NCBI GenBank assembly: GCA_023382715.1
Contig: JAHDWP010000010.1
Location: 1 to 58,575 of the forward strand
Length of the DNA stretch: 58,575 nt
Source: Anaerolineae bacterium
GTDB lineage: Bacteria > Chloroflexota > Anaerolineae > Aggregatilineales > Aggregatilineaceae
Reading direction: 5' to 3'
In this document: in pieces, positions 41,301-47,986 of the stretch
Position numbering within the stretch: position 1 is the stretch's first letter
How the letters are laid out: every line of letters starts with the position of its first letter
The notes under the pieces: model-generated
What the model was told of the DNA's origin: nothing
Seen by the model: only the letters and a program-made list of their open reading frames with translations
The model's database searches: none
Translations under genes and position numbers: made by a program

Positions 41301-42404
41301 TCCGCGCCACCGGCTCCACCTGCCGAACCGGTACAGGCCGCGGCTCCCGTCGCGCCGCCCAAGCCTGCTGCGCCGCCCGCGCCGCCTGCTCCGCCCAAGA
41401 AGGCGCTGCCGCCCGACAAGCCCTGGGCGAGCGCCGAGACCAAGACGGAGATCGTCAAGGAGAAGTGGCCCGGCAGGGTGCGCGAGGTGACGCTTGGCGC
41501 GACCAAAGAACAGGGCGGCACGCGCGCCCGCGCTCTGACCGTTGGCGGCGAGAGCGCCCTGCCCTTCATGTTCTTCGAGGGCGACATCCCGCATCGGCCA
41601 GCGGTAGCCATCGAGATCGAAGACCGCCGCCCGGACGACTGGCCGCCGGTGCTGCTGCAGGCGTGGGGCGAGGCCGCCAACGACCCGGCAGCGTGGGCCA
41701 AAGCCGCCGAAAGCGCCGGGGCCGATGCCCTGGTGCTGGCGCTGAGCCTCACCGACGCCGACGGCAAGCCCAACACGCCAGAGCGCGCCGTCGCCGTGAC
41801 CAAAGCCGTGCTCCAGGCCAGCGCCCTGCCGCTGATCGTCTGGGGGCCGGGCCAGGCCGAGGCCGACAACGCCCTGCTGGTGCCCATCGCCGAAGCGACC
41901 GCGGGCGAACGGCTGGCGCTCGGCCTGTGCGAGGACAAAAACTACCGCACCATCATCGCCACCGCGATGGCCAACAATCACCTGGTCATCGCCCGCACGG
42001 CGATGGATGTCAACCTGGCCAAGCAGCTCAATATCCTGATCAGCGACATGGGCCTGCCGCTCGACCGCGTGCTGATGGACCCGACGACCGGCGCCCTGGG
42101 CTATGGCATTGAATACGGCTACTCGGTGATGGAGCGCCTGCGCCTGGCAGCCCTGCAAGGCGACGCCATGACCCAGCTTCCGATGATCGTCACGCCCGGC
42201 TACGAAACCTGGAAAGCCAAGGAGGCGAAGGTGGGCAGCGGCGTGCCGGAGGCCTGGGGCGACTGGGAAGCGCGTGCCATCCACTGGGAGACGCTGACCG
42301 CCATGGCCCTGGTCGAGTCGGCGGCGAACATCGTCGTGCTGCGCCACCCGGAGAGCGTCAAGCGGGTGCGCCTGGCCATTGACGACCTGATGAGCGCCCG
42401 ATGA
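35376..42404 (+). CDS. acsB-acsD: Acetyl-CoA synthase fused to corrinoid protein small subunit, interrupted by two inteins
   Basis: A 2342-codon gene. The first part is AcsB, the enzyme that joins CO, a methyl group and CoA at the Ni-Ni-[4Fe-4S] A-cluster. Residues 1-536 are the AcsB N-terminal two domains (YGGGGDNVGHLNGPIDD, LSGNVNGRS, INYGFPVIADT). Intein 1 (537-1076), 86 AcsB residues, intein 2 (1163-1685) and the last AcsB part (CGCFECIVMLIPEANGVM, to about 1815) follow. Spliced numbering gives cluster cysteines 534, 537, 546, 556, 623 and 625, the same spacing as Moorella 506, 509, 518, 528, 595 and 597. Next is a Pro/Ala-rich linker (about 1815-2015) and AcsD, the corrinoid iron-sulfur protein small subunit (RPAVAIEIEDR, DKNYRTIIATAMANNHLVIA, LMDPTTGALGYGIEYGYS). 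Mature product: 1279 residues. No separate acsD is in the window. Confidence 0.95.
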   Translation: MSRYIATRAIRGANALVTEAELMLNRALAEKGPDTPVAFPNTAYYLPVIYGMTGREVTRIGDLTAAVRHARELLHPLPSRQKWTPYLGETLDSGMATLLAAETIEAIRFVYGLQPEPFPGIELAGGTSYGGGGDNVGHLNGPIDDIQLRSWGIQLVDGRMPGFAAIVGAAKSNEVAVKIVRELQQRNILCFLSGNVNGRSIIHQLQEEGVELGYDTYTVPFGTDTISAIYALGFATRSALTFGGIKPGQARDILLYNKQRVFAFVLALGEVDDLKYAAAAGAINYGFPVIADTVIPEILPTGVTTYEHVVSMPFNEIEGKDDLERAEILVQKCIEVRGVKIKLADVPVPVPYGSAFEGEVVRKADMRVEFGGKYTRCFEYLRMVDMDQVQDGKVEIVGPTFDEIEAQGHMDLGIVIEVAGRQMQKDFEPVLERQVHYFVNGASGIQHIGQRDIAWIRISNAAADKGFSLEHFGKILHARYHADFGAIVDKVQVTLYTDKTKIEEWLARAREAYDYRNKRLEDLTDTAVDEFYSCTLCVPPDQDIMLADGSFLPIETLIHQAVDDGLRPVMTFAQDRLTSHSMGELFINPAPRDLVCIRLKNGNDLTLTANHKVLVDRPEGLLWVAAGKLQAGDYVLDALPALEEAGGELPAIVDFLPEDYKVADEAFYQQLRTWTLARYPRLSEAAAAFGIPYRRLYSALYPRQEVSHQRLTIGEIKTALAALGQDWDAVKRTLRCFQAKTMLHRAQLDADLLYLAGLVAADGCVRWRGPQGRSGVFVQFTNTEPALIRRFSDIVTQVFGRTPTQQTHSPRASRSDDLLIGDRRDVTVAIAGNALLGRLLNGLGIGLPDQEQKWAGYAISALPTDLVAAFLRGLFDGDGHVSDQRVLFTTRTKIEARHVHLLLKRLGIVSSISPITRGYQVATSSDGDALRFRERVGSDHPAKRARLDAISQRQDEGHVVRNDAIPLSCHTHLATLVERYPIPASRLPVDSKTLLSWRKGETRPSKVKLAAVLDALSDIVPPDDADYAALRAWTQADVRFQKISEVVSVPSQGERVYNFSVEHTHNYVVNGVIVKNCQSFAPDHVCIVSPERLGLCGAYNWLDCKASFSINPTGPNQPIKLGQVIDPVKGYWTGTNEYAAIGSHGTVQQVSMYSILENPMTACLTSDAEVIVDGRLTTIGEWVDAHQGQQGPFDAEATTLDDQGQITPSRVLGVHRNPAPPFLVELETKSGQRLTLTPNHPVAVDRPTGPAWIRADEVQAADRLYAVRHVKVEERTPLAIDLLPDGWRMADDLLIAEVWAKLETVYGSKAAARRALPELPEVRSSWPLALYRKVCESLGEDWPQLKTRIQRVAPPAGNPAQSLPEISPDLLYLFGFLASGGALNRVGKNQCQVFFTNSEPALLDHVQAVYERVFPDKSLGRREKTHSGSVGLRPVIPTKTGMDLYGANALFGALADALGIRRAGSPTWDLKRLFALPETHIAAFMAGVFDGDGSVRVREQNGWIAGEAYLCHSDERAARHLALLLRRLGVVAHLSAGPVCKLTMHGADLRRFASLIHSHHPARAAKLAILKAENAVELDKSQSEVLPYAAGQALAQADTAGTLSTSMRHYYATGRSRPVRGNVARVLEAQPDRVTTLQPWLERDDFLDTVTRVEMIRHDGRYEHVYNLSLLDINSYLANGLLVKNCGCFECIVMLIPEANGVMIVSREDTSMTPAGMTFSTLAGIAGGGLQTPGVMGVGKYYLISPKFISADGGLKRVVWMSSILKETMADEFKIAAEREGMPNLLEKIADERSVTDVSELVAWLEEHNHPALAMGPMEAGAAPEAAAEAMPASASELDVALDALEDAAPAVEPEPEPALPEPAPAAFAAQAEPEPAMTPEPVPADLPPGDPGAPQGPAAQQPPAPVPPTALGDASAAFFDQLRRALAAGLLAAARELGADVSSVPTPPAPAVPVQAAPPPALAVPVQAAPPPAPSAPPAPPAEPVQAAAPVAPPKPAAPPAPPAPPKKALPPDKPWASAETKTEIVKEKWPGRVREVTLGATKEQGGTRARALTVGGESALPFMFFEGDIPHRPAVAIEIEDRRPDDWPPVLLQAWGEAANDPAAWAKAAESAGADALVLALSLTDADGKPNTPERAVAVTKAVLQASALPLIVWGPGQAEADNALLVPIAEATAGERLALGLCEDKNYRTIIATAMANNHLVIARTAMDVNLAKQLNILISDMGLPLDRVLMDPTTGALGYGIEYGYSVMERLRLAALQGDAMTQLPMIVTPGYETWKAKEAKVGSGVPEAWGDWEARAIHWETLTAMALVESAANIVVLRHPESVKRVRLAIDDLMSAR
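36984..38603 (+). other. Intein 1 in acsB with LAGLIDADG endonuclease
   Basis: A 540-residue in-frame intervening protein. It starts with Cys537 (CVPPDQDIMLADGS, block A) and ends with Asn1076 (NYVVNGVIVKN), followed by extein Cys1077. Block B is TANH near residue 608. The endonuclease has two LAGLIDADG motifs, LYLAGLVAADG near 755 and FLRGLFDGDG near 874, both with the catalytic Asp. A helical part with DSKTLLSWRKGETRPSKVKL before the C-terminal block looks like a DNA-binding helix-turn-helix. The penultimate residue is Lys, not the usual His. Removing it restores FYSCTL-CQSFAPDHVC, the A-cluster segment. Confidence 0.95.
38862..40430 (+). other. Intein 2 in acsB with degenerate LAGLIDADG endonuclease
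   Basis: A 523-residue in-frame intervening protein beginning at Cys1163 (CLTSDAEVIVDGRLTTIGEW) and ending with Asn1685 (LDINSYLANGLLVKN), followed by extein Cys1686. Block B is TPNH near residue 1238. The first LAGLIDADG motif reads LYLFGFLASGG near 1372, with Gly in place of the catalytic Asp; the second, AGVFDGDG near 1488, is intact. The penultimate residue is Lys and block F has NSY instead of HNY. It shares FFTNSEPALL and related strings with intein 1, so the two are homologues. Removing it restores ENPMTA-CGCFECI. Confidence 0.93.
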
Positions 42405-42415
42405 TGACTCGGCGC

Positions 42416-42442
42416 GAGGGGCGGCCCGCCAGGCTGCCCCTC
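42416..42442 (+). promoter_or_regulatory. Hairpin between acsB-acsD and the first CBS gene
   Basis: GAGGGGCGGCC (42416-42426) pairs with GGCTGCCCCTC (42432-42442), one G-T wobble, loop CGCCA. There is no T-run; it may stabilise the upstream mRNA or attenuate transcription into the distal operon. Confidence 0.5.
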
Positions 42443-42480
42443 GCTGACCCCGTCAGCAACTGAGAGATGGACGCCGCCCG

Positions 42481-43014
42481 ATGACCCAACGCCACCTTGT
42501 GCGCGACCTGATGACTGTGGGCGTCCTCACCTGCACGCCGGATGCCACCGTCGCCGAGATCGCGCGGCTGCTGCTCGAACACAACCTCGACGGCGTGATC
42601 GTCCTCGACCACGAGGGCCACGCCGTCGGGGCGGTGACGCAGCACGAGCTGATCGGCGCGTACCAGCACGAAACGCCGCGCGCCCTGACCGCCGCCGCGA
42701 TCATGCGCGAGGATGTGCCAGAGCTGCCGCCCGACATCCCACTCGTCGCAGCGGCGGGCCTGATGCGCGACAAAGGCTGGCGCGTCGTCTTCCTGATGCA
42801 CAACACGACGGGCATCAGCTATCCGGCGGCCCAGCTATCCTACCGCCATTTCCTGCGCCATCTCGCCGCGCGCAGCGACGCCGAGCTGGCCGACCTGGGC
42901 ATCCGCGCCGCACGCCAGTCGCCGATGCAGCTTTACGCGCAGAAGCGCGACGCGGCCCGCCGCCAGCGTCTCGGCGCCGCGCCCGGCCAGCCGGTGCGGA
43001 GGGAACGCTCATGA
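42481..43014 (+). CDS. CBS-domain-pair protein 1 of the CODH/ACS operon
   Basis: A 177-residue soluble protein made of a CBS pair (residues about 3-60 and 68-120). The first CBS is VRDLMTVGVLTCTPDATVAEIARLLLEHNLDGVIVLDHEGHAVGAVTQHELI; the second is ITAAAIMREDVPELPPDIPL...MRDKGWRVVFLM. CBS pairs usually bind adenine nucleotides (AMP, ATP, SAM) and modulate a partner. The C-terminal extension (ISYPAAQLSYRHFLRHLAARSDAELADLGI) is shared with the next gene and is not part of CBS. It overlaps the next gene by 4 bases (ATGA), so the pair is translationally coupled. The partner is not known; the position between acsB-acsD and acsC suggests regulation of the CODH/ACS system by energy charge. Confidence 0.88.
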   Translation: MTQRHLVRDLMTVGVLTCTPDATVAEIARLLLEHNLDGVIVLDHEGHAVGAVTQHELIGAYQHETPRALTAAAIMREDVPELPPDIPLVAAAGLMRDKGWRVVFLMHNTTGISYPAAQLSYRHFLRHLAARSDAELADLGIRAARQSPMQLYAQKRDAARRQRLGAAPGQPVRRERS

Positions 43015-43487
43015 GCGCGCGCACCCTGGTCCGCGAGCTGATCGGCCCGGCGGTGACCTGCGCGCCGGATGCGCCCGTCGCGGAGATCGCGCGGCTGCTG
43101 CTGACCCATGACCTGGAAGGCGTGGTCGTGCTCAACGAGGACGGGCACGCCGTCGGCGTGGTGGGCCAGGACGAGCTGGTGACCGCCTACGGGCGTCCCG
43201 ACCGCGCCGGGCTGACCGCCGAAGACGTGATGAACGAGGCGATTCCCCACGTGCGCCCGGATATTCCGCTGGCTGCCGCCGCGCAGATCATGCGGGATTT
43301 GGGCGTGCGGATGCTGTTCCTGATGCCCCAGCGCGGTGGCATCACCTATCCGGCGGCCATGCTGTCCTATCGCCAGTTGCTGCGGCACCTGGCCGCCCAC
43401 AACGATGACGAATTGACCGATCTGGGCATTAACGTGGTGCGCCCGCCGCTCGCCCGGCCCTCCGCGCCGCTGCGCCCCGGCTCTTAG
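43011..43487 (+). CDS. CBS-domain-pair protein 2 of the CODH/ACS operon
   Basis: A 158-residue paralogue of the preceding protein. It reads LVRELIGPAVTCAPDAPVAEIARLLLTHDLEGVVVLNEDGHAVGVVGQDELVTAYG, then MNEAIPHVRPDIPLAAAAQIMRDLGVRMLFLM, then the same tail, ITYPAAMLSYRQLLRHLAAHNDDELTDLGI. The two proteins probably form a heterodimer, which would create a two-pair CBS module as found in larger regulators. The ATG overlaps the stop of the first gene. 41 bases separate it from acsC, whose own ribosome site is GAGGAGAC. Confidence 0.88.
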   Translation: MSARTLVRELIGPAVTCAPDAPVAEIARLLLTHDLEGVVVLNEDGHAVGVVGQDELVTAYGRPDRAGLTAEDVMNEAIPHVRPDIPLAAAAQIMRDLGVRMLFLMPQRGGITYPAAMLSYRQLLRHLAAHNDDELTDLGINVVRPPLARPSAPLRPGS

Positions 43488-43528
43488 GCCGGGCACTGGC
43501 CGGCAGAGCATCCGTTGAGGAGACAACG

Positions 43529-44869
43529 ATGGCACTCTCAGGCATTCAGATCTACCAACTGCTGCCGCAGACCAACTGCAAGGAATGTGGGTTCCCCACC
43601 TGCATGGCCTTCGCCATGAAGCTGGCCGCCAAACAGGCCGAGCTTGCCGCCTGCCCCTATGTCAGCGGCGAAGCGAAGGAGAAGCTCTCCGCCGCCGCGC
43701 AGCCGCCCGTGCGCCTGATCACGCTCAAGGCCGACGGCCACGAGGTCAAAGCGGGCAACGAGACGGTGATGTTCCGCCACGAAAAACGCTTCTTCCACAA
43801 GCCGGGGCTGTTCGTGCGCGTGCGCGACGATCAGCCGCGCGATGCGATCAAAGCGAAAGTATCCGCCGCCGAAGCCTATAAAGTGAACTACGTGGGCATG
43901 GACCTGGCCCTGGACGGCTTCGCGGTCGAGGCGGTCAAGGGCGACCCGGCGGCTTTCGCCGACGCGGTGGGCGCTGTGCGCGAAGTGAGCGAGCGCCCGC
44001 TGATCCTGATAGGTCGCGATCCGGCGGTGATCGCCGCCGGGCTGAAGGCCATTGATGGCGAAGCTCCGCTCATTCACGGCGCAGACTCGGCCAACTGGGG
44101 CGCGATGGCGGACCTGGCCAAGAGCGTCGGCGCACCGCTGTCGGTCATCGCTGACACGCTCGACGGCCTGGTCGCCCTCAGCAGCAAGCTGAAAGACAAG
44201 GGCCTGGACGACCTGGCGCTGGCCCCCACTGCCCGGCACCTGGGCACGTCGCTGGGCCTCTACACCCAGCTTCGCCGGCTGGCGCTGAAAAAAAACCTGC
44301 GCCCGGCTGGTTACCCCATCCTGGCCATCCCCGGCGATGCGCCCGACCCAGCCTACGAGTCGCTGCTGGCGGCGCAGGCCATCGCCAAGTACGCCGGGTT
44401 TGTCGTGCTGGACACCTTCACGCCGGAGCTGGCCTATGGGCTGCTCGTGCTGCGCGAGAACCTGTACACCGATCCGCAGAAGCCGATCCAGGTGCAGCCG
44501 GGCGTCTACGAGCTGAACAGCCCGACACCGGAATCGCCGGTGATGGTCACCACCAACTTCAGCATCACCTACTTCAGCGTGGCCAACGAGGTCGAAGGCT
44601 CCGGGCTGCCCGCCTGGCTGCTGGTGACCGACGCCGAAGGCATGAGCGTGCTGACCGCCTGGGCCGCCGGCAAGTTCGACGCCGAGCGCATCGCCAAATC
44701 AGTCAAGGAGTTCGGGCTGGCCGAGAAGGTCAGCACCAGGCGGATCGTGCTGCCCGGCCATGTGGCCGTGCTCTCTGGCGAGCTGGAAGAAGAGCTGCCC
44801 GACTGGGATGTGCGCGTCGGCCCGCGCGAGGCGGTGGACATCCCGTCGTTCATGAAACAGGCGTTGTAA
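43529..44869 (+). CDS. acsC: Corrinoid iron-sulfur protein large subunit
   Basis: A 446-residue AcsC/CdhE, the gamma-type subunit that carries the [4Fe-4S] cluster and the B12 cofactor which accepts the methyl group from methyl-THF and hands it to AcsB. The N-terminal cluster motif is Cys17, Cys20, Cys25 and Cys42 (TNCKECGFPTCMAFAMKLA). The TIM barrel follows with KADGHEVKAGNETVMFRHEKRFFHKPGLFV and PGVYELNSPTPESPVMVTTNFSITYFSVANEVEGSG, which are nearly universal AcsC strings. The C-terminal corrinoid-binding part has LPAWLLVTDAEGMSVLTAWAAGKF and GHVAVLSGELEEELPDWDVRVGPREA. It should pair with the AcsD part of the upstream fusion. Confidence 0.97.
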   Translation: MALSGIQIYQLLPQTNCKECGFPTCMAFAMKLAAKQAELAACPYVSGEAKEKLSAAAQPPVRLITLKADGHEVKAGNETVMFRHEKRFFHKPGLFVRVRDDQPRDAIKAKVSAAEAYKVNYVGMDLALDGFAVEAVKGDPAAFADAVGAVREVSERPLILIGRDPAVIAAGLKAIDGEAPLIHGADSANWGAMADLAKSVGAPLSVIADTLDGLVALSSKLKDKGLDDLALAPTARHLGTSLGLYTQLRRLALKKNLRPAGYPILAIPGDAPDPAYESLLAAQAIAKYAGFVVLDTFTPELAYGLLVLRENLYTDPQKPIQVQPGVYELNSPTPESPVMVTTNFSITYFSVANEVEGSGLPAWLLVTDAEGMSVLTAWAAGKFDAERIAKSVKEFGLAEKVSTRRIVLPGHVAVLSGELEEELPDWDVRVGPREAVDIPSFMKQAL

Positions 44870-44878
44870 ACACGGCTG

Positions 44879-46813
44879 ATGGCTGAGCACACTGTCACAT
44901 TTGATATCGCCGCCGGCCCGGTCACGGTGCCGACCGGGACGCGGCTGACCGAGGCCGCACGGCGGGCCGGAGTGGAGATCGCCCAGCCGTGCGGCGGGCA
45001 AGGGCGCTGCGGGCGCTGCGCCGTGCAGGTGACCGCCGGCACCGTCCGCCGCCGCAGCGCGCTGCGCCTGTCCGCCGAAGATGTGGCAGCGGGCTACGCG
45101 CTCGCTTGCCAGGCGGTTGTCGAAGGCGATGTGCACGTCGTCGTCCCGCCCCAGGAGAAGATCGAGCGGCGGCTGACGACGGATCGCACGGCAGCCGAAG
45201 TCCAGGTGCCGGAGGGTTACGAGCCGGCCCGCGTCCAGCCGATTCACCGCGTGACGCTGACAACCGCGCCGCCCAGCCTGGACGACCAGACCGACGACTG
45301 GAGCCGCATCCAGAAGGCGCTGCGCCAGCACGCGCGCCTGGCCGAGGCGCAGATCTCGCTGATGCAGCTTCGCCGTATCGGGCACATCCTGCGCCGGGGG
45401 GACTGGCAGATGACGGTGGTCCTCGACGCCGAAGCGTGGGATTGCCCGCACTGCCCGGTGCGCCTGATCGAGCTGAAGCGCGGCGCGGTGAGCGAAGACG
45501 CGCCGCTGTGGGGCGTGGCCATTGACATCGGCACGACGACCGTCTCGCTGTGGCTGGTAGACCTGCTGACAGGGCGAGTTCACGCGCAGGTGGCCGAGTA
45601 CAACGGCCAGATCGCGCGCGGCGAAGATGTCATCTCGCGCATCATCTACAGCGGCAAAGGCAGCGGCGGCGAAGAACTGCGCGACCTGGTGCTGGGCACG
45701 ATCAAGACACTGGTCGAAGAAGCCTGCCAGCGCGTCCAGATCGCCCCGACCGAGATCATGAAAGCGACCATCGCCGGCAACAGCACGATGACTCACCTGC
45801 TGCTGGGCATCCCGGCCCGCAGCATCCGCCTGATGCCCTTCGTCACCGCCGTCAACCACGTGCCCACCCTGACGGCGCACGAAGTGGGCCTGGCCATCCA
45901 CCCGGACGCGACGGTGGACTGCCTGCCGGGGGTGGCCAGCTACGTGGGCGCAGACATCACGGCAGGCGTGCTCTCGTCCGGCCTGGACGACACCGACCTG
46001 GTGACGCTGTTCATTGACGTGGGCACCAACGGTGAGATCGTGCTCGGCAACAAGGACTGGCTGGTGACGGTCGCTGCCTCGGCGGGGCCGGCCTTCGAGG
46101 GCAGTGGTGTGCAGCATGGGATGCGCGCCACCAAAGGGGCCATCGAGGAGGTGTGGGTCAACGGCGACACCTACGAGCCGACCTACCGCGTGATCGGCGG
46201 TGTCAAGCCGCGCGGACTGTGCGGCAGCGGCCTGATCTCGCTGCTGGCCGAGATGTTCCTGACCGGCGTGGTGGACAAAGGCGGGCACATCAACACGCAC
46301 CTGCCCACCCCGCGCGTGCGCGTCGGCGAGCACGGCCCGGAGTACGTCGTCTGCTGGGCCGCCGACAGCGCCACAGGCAGCGACATCGTCGTCACCGATG
46401 TGGACATGGACAACCTGATCCGCACCAAGGCGGCCATCTACGCCGGCTTCACCGTGCTGGCGCAGAGCGTCGGCCTCACGCTCGACGACGTGGAGCAGGT
46501 GCTGGTGGGCGGCTCGTTCGGCAAATACATCAATGTCGAGAAGGCCATTCAGATCGGCCTGCTGCCCGACATGCCCTGGGATCGCTTCCAGTTCCTGGGC
46601 AACACGTCCATCAAGGGGGCGTACCTGGCGCTGCTCGATCGCCGGGCGCGCAACCGCATCAAGGACATCGCCAGCCGCATGACCTATATCGAGCTATCGG
46701 CGGATAACACGTTCTACGAAGCGTTCACATCGGCGCTGTTCCTGCCGCACACCGATCTGTCGCATTTCCCGTCGGTGCAGGCAGCGGTAGAAACCAAGAA
46801 CGGCGGGGCCTAG
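44879..46813 (+). CDS. acsV: Corrinoid activation ATPase/ferredoxin (RACo-type)
   Basis: A 644-residue reductive activator of the corrinoid iron-sulfur protein. RACo re-reduces accidentally oxidised Co(II) corrinoid, driven by ATP. The N-terminal [2Fe-2S] ferredoxin domain has Cys38, Cys44, Cys47 and Cys77 (QPCGGQGRCGRCAVQV, ALACQAV). A linker domain follows (about 90-205), then the ASKHA-type ATPase: GVAIDIGTTTVSLWLVD, GNSTMTHLLLGI, DVGTNGEIVLG, GVKPRGLCGSGLIS and GGSFGKYINVEKAIQIGLLPD, all typical for RACo/DUF4445. The start lies 9 bases after the acsC stop; its ribosome site is weak, so coupling with acsC is likely. Absent from methanogenic ACDS operons, so it marks the bacterial type of the pathway. 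Confidence 0.93.
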   Translation: MAEHTVTFDIAAGPVTVPTGTRLTEAARRAGVEIAQPCGGQGRCGRCAVQVTAGTVRRRSALRLSAEDVAAGYALACQAVVEGDVHVVVPPQEKIERRLTTDRTAAEVQVPEGYEPARVQPIHRVTLTTAPPSLDDQTDDWSRIQKALRQHARLAEAQISLMQLRRIGHILRRGDWQMTVVLDAEAWDCPHCPVRLIELKRGAVSEDAPLWGVAIDIGTTTVSLWLVDLLTGRVHAQVAEYNGQIARGEDVISRIIYSGKGSGGEELRDLVLGTIKTLVEEACQRVQIAPTEIMKATIAGNSTMTHLLLGIPARSIRLMPFVTAVNHVPTLTAHEVGLAIHPDATVDCLPGVASYVGADITAGVLSSGLDDTDLVTLFIDVGTNGEIVLGNKDWLVTVAASAGPAFEGSGVQHGMRATKGAIEEVWVNGDTYEPTYRVIGGVKPRGLCGSGLISLLAEMFLTGVVDKGGHINTHLPTPRVRVGEHGPEYVVCWAADSATGSDIVVTDVDMDNLIRTKAAIYAGFTVLAQSVGLTLDDVEQVLVGGSFGKYINVEKAIQIGLLPDMPWDRFQFLGNTSIKGAYLALLDRRARNRIKDIASRMTYIELSADNTFYEAFTSALFLPHTDLSHFPSVQAAVETKNGGA

Positions 46814-46906
46814 AGTCCGGCCAGGCTGCCTGGGGCGTCCGCGCGGGCGCCGACAGGCCAGCCCTATTTCGTGCGACCGATTACCGACACGGAAAAGGAC
46901 AAGACC

Positions 46907-47830
46907 ATGTACATCATCGGTGAGAATATTCACATCATTTCGCCCAGGGTCAAAGAGGCGCTGGCCGCCAAAGACCGCGAATTCTTCATGGACCTGGCTG
47001 TGCGCCAGGTGGAGGCGGGCGCGCAGGCGGTGGACCTCAACCTCGGCCCGCGCAAAAAGGACTGGGAAGAGGTTTTCCCCTGGATGGTCGAGACGGTCGA
47101 GGCGGTGGTGGACGTGCCGCTGGTCTTCGACAGCACCAATCTGCAGGGCATTGAGGCCGGCCTGAAGAAGGTGACCAAAGCCCAGCCGATCATCAACTCG
47201 ACGTCGGCGGAGCCGGAGCGGCTGGAGAAAGTGCCGCTCGTCGCCAAGCAGTACAACGCCAAGCTGATCGCCCTGACGATGGGCACCAGCGGCATCCCGA
47301 TCAGCGCCGACGAGCGCGTCAACATCGCCGTCGAGCAGCTCATCCCGCGCATGGTCGAGATTGACTACCCCGTGCAAGACCTGATCGTAGACCCGCTGGT
47401 GCTCACCGTCTCCGGCTGCCAGGAATACTGCCCGGAGTGCATCGAGGCGGTACGTATGCTGCCCTACGTGTGGGACCCGGCCCCGCAGATTTCGGTCGGG
47501 CTGTCCAACGTCTCCAACGCCGTCCCGCGCGAAGGCCGCCCGCTGATCAACCGCGTCTACTGCGCCATGCTGATGGGGGCCGGCCTGCAGATGATGATCG
47601 CCGACCCGTTCGACCAGGAGCAGAACGAGGTCATCCGCGTCATCGAGCAGCGCGACGAGAGCACGGCCCTGGGCCGCCTGTACCTCAAGATTCACGACCG
47701 GGTGCAGGCGATGGAACAGCCGCAGATCGAAGACGTGGACCTGGGCGACCCGGAGCAGGCGGCCATCTGGAAGACGGTGCAGATTCTGCTCAACAAGGTC
47801 ATCTACGCGGACAGCTACCTTCAGCAGTAA
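46907..47830 (+). CDS. acsE: 5-methyltetrahydrofolate:corrinoid iron-sulfur protein methyltransferase
   Basis: A 307-residue pterin-binding TIM barrel. It transfers the methyl group of CH3-THF to the corrinoid protein. The start at 46907 follows AGGA by 8 bases; MYIIGENIHII is a characteristic AcsE opening. The string AQAVDLNLGPRKKDWEEVFPWMV is the pterin-site DLNxGP motif, then PLVFDSTN, NSTSAEPERL and MGTSGIPISADER follow in family order. ECIEAVRMLPY and GLSNVSNAVPREGRPLINRVY near the C-terminus also match. Length is slightly greater than the Moorella enzyme. It belongs to the operon though a gap of 93 bases follows the acsV gene. Confidence 0.96.
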   Translation: MYIIGENIHIISPRVKEALAAKDREFFMDLAVRQVEAGAQAVDLNLGPRKKDWEEVFPWMVETVEAVVDVPLVFDSTNLQGIEAGLKKVTKAQPIINSTSAEPERLEKVPLVAKQYNAKLIALTMGTSGIPISADERVNIAVEQLIPRMVEIDYPVQDLIVDPLVLTVSGCQEYCPECIEAVRMLPYVWDPAPQISVGLSNVSNAVPREGRPLINRVYCAMLMGAGLQMMIADPFDQEQNEVIRVIEQRDESTALGRLYLKIHDRVQAMEQPQIEDVDLGDPEQAAIWKTVQILLNKVIYADSYLQQ

Positions 47831-47986
47831 GGGCAGGGCGCCTCTCGCTGATTGTGAGTTTTCGATGATAAATAACTGAGATTCTGCACTGGGCCGCGCC
47901 CTGTGCTATCCTCTACAATGGTGCGTGTGTCTGGCGAGTCGCCGACACCCTGAGTGGCGCCATCAGGTGCCAAAGGACATGCTCCG

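Noticed and set aside
40221-42347. Very long open frame antisense to acsB-acsD (708 codons)
   Set aside because: Low-complexity Gly/Arg/Ser composition mirrors the Pro/Ala codons on the coding strand. No family resemblance.
47914-47919. TACAAT before metVF as a promoter
   Set aside because: A -10-like box is present, but no -35 element is found at a usual distance; an internal promoter remains possible.
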